Below are positions 6,373-10,349 of a DNA stretch of 10,349 nucleotides, piece after piece; positions within the stretch are counted from its first letter, which is position 1; each line of letters starts with the position of its first letter. The position numbers were made by a program, and so were the translations under genes. Source of the stretch: CAYSPU01 sp964432995 (GTDB lineage: Bacteria > Verrucomicrobiota > Verrucomicrobiia > Limisphaerales > JAHDYP01); NCBI GenBank assembly GCA_964432995.1, contig CAYSPU010000213.1, positions 1 through 10,349 of the forward strand, written 5' to 3'. The notes under the pieces are model-generated. The model made no database searches. It saw only the letters and a list, made by a program, of their open reading frames with translations, and was not told where the DNA came from.

Positions 6373-6388
6373 CCGCGCATGGGCGCGG
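6373..6388 (+). terminator. Perfect 6-bp hairpin directly after the small gene
   Basis: CCGCGC (6373-6378) and GCGCGG (6383-6388) pair around the tetraloop ATGG, starting at the first base after the TGA. There is no T tract, so this would be an atypical terminator or an mRNA 3'-end protector for the sigma operon. Confidence 0.35.
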
Positions 6389-6393
6389 ATAGC

Positions 6394-6424
6394 GGAGAGG
6401 GTAGAGAGGAGAGAGGGGAGGGGG
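6394..6424 (+). other. Purine-only tract (one T)
   Basis: About 31 bases of G and A, broken by one T at 6402, follow the hairpin in the spacer between the sigma operon and the AAA ATPase gene. Such tracts can form triplex or unusual DNA, or act as a transcription pause site; no function is shown. Confidence 0.4.
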
Positions 6425-6576
6425 TGGCGGCTCAGGGGCTGTGCGGTTCACTCCTCGCCCGGAGAGGCACAACCGTGAACCTCCCAACCTCACAGCTCGC
6501 TCCCTGTTGCTGCGGTGCATTCCTGTTTCCCTGGCGCGGCGTTTCCGGGTAGGATCACGTCCGGAATCCGCCTGTC

Positions 6577-8088
6577 ATGAGCATCGTCGAGGAAATCGAG
6601 ACACTGGTCCGGGCCCGGTACCCCTTGCTCTACATTCTCTCGTGGGAGGAGGCGCGGGTGCAGGAGTCGATCTCGGCTTTGGCAACCCGGCGGCACAAGA
6701 AGCTGTATGAGTGGAGCCTGACCAGCGGGATCGTGCCGGCGGGGGCCTCAATTCAGTTGGCCCGGCATCGCAACGCCCCGACGCGCGACCCCCTGCTTGC
6801 GCTGGACCAGGTGATTGACTTGGTGGAACCGGCGGTGTTTCTCTTCAAGGACTTTCACCCGTTCCTCACCAGGACAAATCACGCCGTCATCCGGAAGTTG
6901 AAGGAAATCGCGCTGCACTTGAAGAACAGCCACAAGACGGTGATTTTCGTCTCGCCGGTCCTGGAACTGCCCGCCGAGCTCGAGAAGGAGGTGACGGTCC
7001 TGCGCTTCCCGTTGCCGGCACGGGACGAGTTGGCGGCCCTGCTGGATGGGATCGCGCACGAAGTGCGGGAGTCCGGGCAGGCAGTGGTGGATCTGGAGGA
7101 GGCGGGGCGGGAACGCCTGCTGCAGGCGGCGCTGGGGCTGACCTGGGGCGAGGCCGAGAACGTGTTCGCGCGCATCCTGGTGACGGGGGCGCGGTTGAGC
7201 GGCGACGACGTCGCGCAGGTCCTGGCCGAGAAACAGCAGATCGTCCGGAAGAGCGGTTTGCTCGAGTACCATGCCGGGGAAGAGACCTTCGCCGGGGTTG
7301 GGGGGCTGTCCGTGCTCAAGGGTTGGCTGCAGAAACGCGCGGCGGCGTTCACCGAGGAGGCCCGGGCTTTTGGCTTGCCGGCCCCGAAGGGCGTGCTGCT
7401 GCTCGGCGTTCAAGGCTGCGGGAAGAGCCTCTGTGCCAAAGCGGTCGCCTCCCTCTGGCAGCTCCCGCTGCTCCGGTTTGACATGGGCCGCATGTTCGGC
7501 AGCCTCGTCGGGTCCTCCGAAGAGAACACCCGCCGGGCCATCGCTGTGGCCGAATCGGTGGCGCCCGCCATTCTCTGGGTGGATGAGATCGACAAGGCCT
7601 TCGCTGGGACGCAGGCCTCGGGCGCGTCGGACGGGGGGACGAGCGCCCGGGTTTTCGGGACGTTTCTCACCTGGCTGTCGGAGAAGACCGCCCCGGTCTT
7701 CGTGATGGCGACGGCCAACGAGATCAGCCAACTGCCGCCCGAGCTGCTGCGCAAGGGCCGATTGGACGAGATCTTCTTCGTCGACCTGCCGGACGCGGCG
7801 GAACGGGAGGAGATCTTCCGGATTCATCTGGCGCGGCGGAAACGGGATCCGCAGCGGTTTGACTTGCCGGTGCTGGTGGAAGCGGCGGCGCACTTCAGCG
7901 GAGCGGAAATCGAGCAGGCGATCATCTCGGCCTTGTTCGATGCCTTCTCCGAGCGCACGGAATTGTCCACGGCGCAGGTGTTCGAGGCGTTGCGCCAGAC
8001 GGTGCCGCTGTCGAGGACGATGGATGAGTCGATCGGGCAACTCCGGGCCTGGGCGGCGGGGCGGGCGCGTCACGCCAGCATCGCGTAG
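6577..8088 (+). CDS. Ycf46-like AAA+ ATPase
   Basis: This 503-residue cytoplasmic protein fits the Ycf46 group of AAA+ ATPases in length and layout. The N-terminal half (about 1-230) has the family's start, a segment of the type YPLLYILSWEEARV and the conserved VEPAVFLFKDFH (83-94). The AAA+ module follows: Walker A GVQGCGKS at 277-284, pore-loop region MFGSLVGSSEEN at 306-317, Walker B ILWVDEID at 332-339, sensor 1 Asn381, arginine fingers Arg392 and Arg395 in LLRKGRLDE, and sensor 2 region SGAEIEQA (441-448). All key residues are present, so an active ring-forming ATPase is expected. In cyanobacteria Ycf46 has been linked to inorganic carbon use and photosynthesis control; its role in non-photosynthetic bacteria is unknown to me. 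The start ATG has only a weak Shine-Dalgarno; a TAGGAT at 6550-6555 could be a -10 box but lacks a good partner. It stands alone, 204 bases from the previous gene and 185 from the next. Confidence 0.88.
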   Translation: MSIVEEIETLVRARYPLLYILSWEEARVQESISALATRRHKKLYEWSLTSGIVPAGASIQLARHRNAPTRDPLLALDQVIDLVEPAVFLFKDFHPFLTRTNHAVIRKLKEIALHLKNSHKTVIFVSPVLELPAELEKEVTVLRFPLPARDELAALLDGIAHEVRESGQAVVDLEEAGRERLLQAALGLTWGEAENVFARILVTGARLSGDDVAQVLAEKQQIVRKSGLLEYHAGEETFAGVGGLSVLKGWLQKRAAAFTEEARAFGLPAPKGVLLLGVQGCGKSLCAKAVASLWQLPLLRFDMGRMFGSLVGSSEENTRRAIAVAESVAPAILWVDEIDKAFAGTQASGASDGGTSARVFGTFLTWLSEKTAPVFVMATANEISQLPPELLRKGRLDEIFFVDLPDAAEREEIFRIHLARRKRDPQRFDLPVLVEAAAHFSGAEIEQAIISALFDAFSERTELSTAQVFEALRQTVPLSRTMDESIGQLRAWAAGRARHASIA

Positions 8089-8171
8089 CCGCTGCCGCCG
8101 GCTTCCAGACCCTCATGGCCCATGAACATCGCGCCCGAGCGCTCCGTTTCGTCTTGGCCGAGCGCCCATCG

Positions 8172-8187
8172 GTGAGGGACCTCTCAC
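8172..8187 (+). terminator. Short hairpin downstream of the AAA ATPase gene
   Basis: GTGAG (8172-8176) and CTCAC (8183-8187) pair around six bases in the 185-base spacer before the roadblock gene. It has no T tract; a terminator role is only suggested by position. Confidence 0.25.
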
Positions 8188-8273
8188 GAATTGGCGTTGC
8201 GCTCGAACCCCTTGGACCTGAATTTTGTCGACGAGCTACCGTCCGTGTGACAAGATCTCTTCTCAAACGTGGC

Positions 8274-10071
8274 ATGTTTCAAGCACTAAGACGCCTTTTC
8301 CGGCGGCGGCAGGATGAGGAACCCGCGCCGGCGGTTCAGCCTGCAGCCCCAGCGGCCAAGACCGAACCCGCTCCCGCTCCCGCTCCCGCTCCCGCTCCCG
8401 CGCGCCGAGCAGCCGTGGCCAAGCCGCCCGTCCGCCCGCAGAAGCCGGCAGCGGCTCCAGCGGCTCCGGCAACTACCGCCGCCCCCGGTGGCAACGTGCA
8501 GGTCTCGCTGAACGGCGTGCTCGCGAAACTCCCGGAGACGCTCAAGTCGCGGGTGAAAGGCGGCGCCAGGAACGTTCAGCTCACCTTCCCCCTGGCGCGA
8601 GTGCTCCCGCAACTGGGTCAGGGACGTGTGCAGGTCACCTTTGGCGAGCTCCGCCAAGCGGCACCGGCCGGAACGATCTCGGACTCGGGGGACCAGGACA
8701 AGTCGCTGGTGGATCTGCCTCTGCACGAACTGCTCCCGCAGATCCCCCATGATCAGTTGCCGCGCAGGGCCGCCCAGAAGAAGGTGGAAGTCCCGGATGA
8801 CGTCGCGCCCGTATTCAACCCGGAGGGAATGAAGTCAGTCCGCGTGGCGCCGAAGGAGAAGCCGAAGCCGACACCCGGACCGTCGATCGGTCAGCCGTCG
8901 CCCGTTCCGGCGTCTCACGCACCTGCGGCGCCTGCCCCGGCCGCGAGACCGCCTGCGGCCGCGCCGGCTACTCCGACCAGGGCCCCGGGGCACGCCGCGC
9001 CTGCGCCGGCGGCGCCGATCCCGCTGAAGCATGCCGACTTCGGCCGGCCTGCGACCCCTCCGCCGAGTGCGGTCCCCAGCCCCTACCGGCCCGTAACGCC
9101 CTCTGCTCCCCCGCCCGCGGCGGTGCCCAGCCCGTATCGGCCTGCCGCGCCCGCCGCACCGCCACCCAAGGCGCCGTCGCCCGCCGCCGGACCCGCTCCG
9201 CTGCCGGCCGCAGGAACGCTTGCGGTGGCCGTGAGTTCTCTCATCGAGGGCTGGCCAGACGCGATCCGCAGCGCGCTGGAGCCCCACGTCAAAGCACACG
9301 ACCTGCAACTGCTGCTGCCGATGGCGGAGGTGGAAAAGGGACTGAAAGCAGGCAAAGTCGTCTTCCCCTGGCGTGTGCTGCGAACGTTTCTGAAACCGCC
9401 GCTGTCGGTTGCGGCATCTCCTGCGGTCGACGATCTTCCAGTCAACCTGTCCCTGAAGGTCCTGGCTCCCCTGTTTCTCACCCAGCACAAGCCAGCCAGC
9501 CCGCAGAAGAAGGTGGTTGTTGCTGCCGACATTCCGGACGTGTTCGGGGCTGGCCGTGGAGCAACGGTTTCGGAGGCGCGCGCCGCCGCGCCCGCTCCTG
9601 CGGCACCCACAGCGCCGGCCCTGACCCCGGCGCGACCGCCAGCAGCGGTTCCAGTCGCCGCCGCACCGCCCGTCAAGCCAATACCCGCGCCCGCACCACA
9701 GGACGTGGGCGAGATTCTGGGACAGCCGGGACGCAAGCAGTGGTCGCCGGCGGACGTGACGCAGCGGATCTCGGGGCTGCCGGGAGTCGCCGGAGCGCTG
9801 GTCGTCCTCCAGGACGGGTTGCTGGTGTCGGGCCATCTGCCCCCGGGTCTGAATGGCGAGACGATCGCCGCCTTCCTGCCCCAGCTCTATGCCCGCATGA
9901 CCCAATACTGCAAAGAACTCAAATTCGGCGAGCCCCGTAAGCTGACCTTCGTGATCGAAGATGTACCGGGGGGCTGGGATCTACTTCGCGATCCTGGGCC
10001 GTTCCGGCGAGTCCCTCCCGGACGCCCACCTGGACGTGATCGCGGCGCACTTGTGTTCCCAGGCGAAATAG
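8274..10071 (+). CDS. Pro/Ala-rich protein with duplicated unknown domain and C-terminal roadblock/LC7 domain; apparent frameshift near the end
   Basis: Read from the ATG at 8274, the frame gives a basic start (MFQALRRLFRRRQDEE), an (Ala-Pro) stretch, a first domain at about residues 72-186, a Pro/Ala linker with a duplicated AVPSPYRP unit, a second diverged copy of the domain at about 314-432, another Pro/Ala linker, and a roadblock/LC7 domain from about 490 (VTQRISGLPGVAGALVVLQ). The two unknown domains share the ending QKKVEVPDDVAPVF versus QKKVVVAADIPDVF. At 9966-9981 the roadblock reading leaves its frame: the expected continuation IYFAILGRSGESLPDAHL lies one base over, from 9979 to the TAG at 10069-10071. 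Without correction the frame runs antiparallel to no gene but straight through the next one to the window end. Corrected, the protein has about 598 residues and ends 10 bases before the MglA-like GTPase. Roadblock proteins (MglB) regulate MglA GTPases. No Shine-Dalgarno is evident. Confidence 0.8.
8370..8399 (+). repeat. Five tandem GCTCCC units coding for (Ala-Pro)5
   Basis: Five perfect hexamer copies sit in frame near the N-terminus of the roadblock protein (residues 33-42). Perfect identity at the DNA level, against varied codons in other Ala-Pro stretches of the same gene, suggests recent slippage expansion; because the unit is six bases, length change keeps the frame. Confidence 0.9.
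9066..9167 (+). repeat. Tandem 17-residue duplication in the linker of the roadblock protein
   Basis: Residues 265-281 and 282-298 (51 bases each) both carry AVPSPYRP followed by a Pro/Ala-rich tail ending in PPP. The DNA copies have diverged at several codon positions (for example TAC against TAT for Tyr), so the duplication is old and kept at protein level. A conserved linear motif such as PSPYRP could be a binding site. Confidence 0.8.
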
Positions 10072-10081
10072 TTGACCGACT

Positions 10082-10349
10082 ATGGCAATCATCAACCAAG
10101 CCACCAAGGAACTGCAGGTCAAGATCGTCTATTACGGGCCCGCCATGGGAGGGAAGACGACCAACCTGGTCAAGGTGCACGAGAACATCCAGACCGCCCA
10201 GGAGAAGGGGAAACTCGTGTCGCTGGCGACCAGTTCGGATCGGACGCTGTTCTTCGACTTTCTGCCGCTCGAGGCGATGGCCATCCAGGCCTTCCCGACG
10301 AAGCTCCAGCTCTACACGGTGCCGGGCCAGGTCATCTATAACACCACCC
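10082..10349 (+). CDS. mglA: MglA-family small Ras-like GTPase (N-terminal part)
   Basis: The first 89 residues are visible; the family is about 195 long, so the rest lies beyond the window. The P-loop is GPAMGGKT at 19-26 within the MglA-typical IVYYGPAMGGKTTNL. The switch I region SSDRTLFFDFLP (51-62) and switch II start YTVPGQVIYN (78-87) follow; the Thr-Val-Pro-Gly form in place of the usual Asp-x-x-Gly of Ras proteins is the hallmark of MglA. MglA binds and hydrolyses GTP and, with its roadblock partner MglB, sets cell polarity in Myxococcus; in other phyla the target is mostly unknown. The ATG lies 10 bases after the corrected stop of the roadblock gene, so the pair is very likely one operon. 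The gene symbol rests on the family match, not on proven function. Confidence 0.93.
   Translation, partial: MAIINQATKELQVKIVYYGPAMGGKTTNLVKVHENIQTAQEKGKLVSLATSSDRTLFFDFLPLEAMAIQAFPTKLQLYTVPGQVIYNTT

Noticed and set aside
6748..8073. Minus-strand open frame of 441 codons opposite the AAA ATPase gene
   Set aside because: Rich in Arg, Pro, Gly and Leu without any motif; the plus strand carries a complete AAA+ ATPase.
8113..8125. Short palindrome TCATGG-C-CCATGA after the AAA ATPase gene
   Set aside because: Too short and isolated to support an operator or terminator; a match of this size is expected by chance.
8835..9905. Minus-strand open frame of 356 codons opposite the roadblock gene
   Set aside because: Its Gly/Arg-rich sequence is the reverse reading of Pro/Ala codons; the plus strand has a duplicated domain, a roadblock domain and an operon partner.

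Overview
The window is GC-rich (G and C dominate third codon positions). It carries six complete or nearly complete genes plus the start of a seventh, with imperfect repeats and perfect hairpins between them. The gene content fits a Gram-negative bacterium of the Verrucomicrobiota or a nearby lineage (Planctomycetota or Acidobacteriota are possible). The clues are a calcium-binding FG-GAP/ASPIC protein, an ECF sigma factor followed by a tiny charged protein, a Ycf46-type AAA ATPase, and a roadblock protein directly upstream of an MglA-type GTPase. This taxonomic guess is inference; no rRNA or other marker gene is present.

Left part (1-5505): two near-identical 207-base direct repeats (1-207 and 5299-5505, 5 mismatches) bracket an interval with three genes. 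An OxlT-like major facilitator transporter (530-1792, +) converges on a minus-strand pair: a membrane-anchored FG-GAP/ASPIC-UnbV protein (2111-3970) and, upstream of it, a radical SAM enzyme (4021-5205). The 318-base gap between the converging genes holds four perfect hairpins, two of which are variants of the same palindrome. A candidate sigma-70 promoter sits almost on top of the radical SAM start codon.

Middle part (5506-6576): an ECF sigma factor (5571-6128, +) lies 65 bases after the second repeat. It is followed, 7 bases later, by a 78-codon protein whose Shine-Dalgarno overlaps the sigma stop codon. A perfect hairpin follows immediately, then a purine-rich spacer.

Right part (6577-10349): a Ycf46-like AAA+ ATPase (6577-8088, +), then a proline/alanine-rich protein (8274-10071, +). 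The latter carries two diverged copies of a domain of about 115 residues, followed by a roadblock/LC7 domain. Its reading frame breaks near 9966-9981; after a one-base frame correction it ends 10 bases before the start of an MglA-family small GTPase (10082 onward, cut by the window edge). The last two genes look like a GTPase/roadblock regulatory module related to MglA-MglB. The duplicated domain attached to the roadblock is, in my view, the most novel element of the window.
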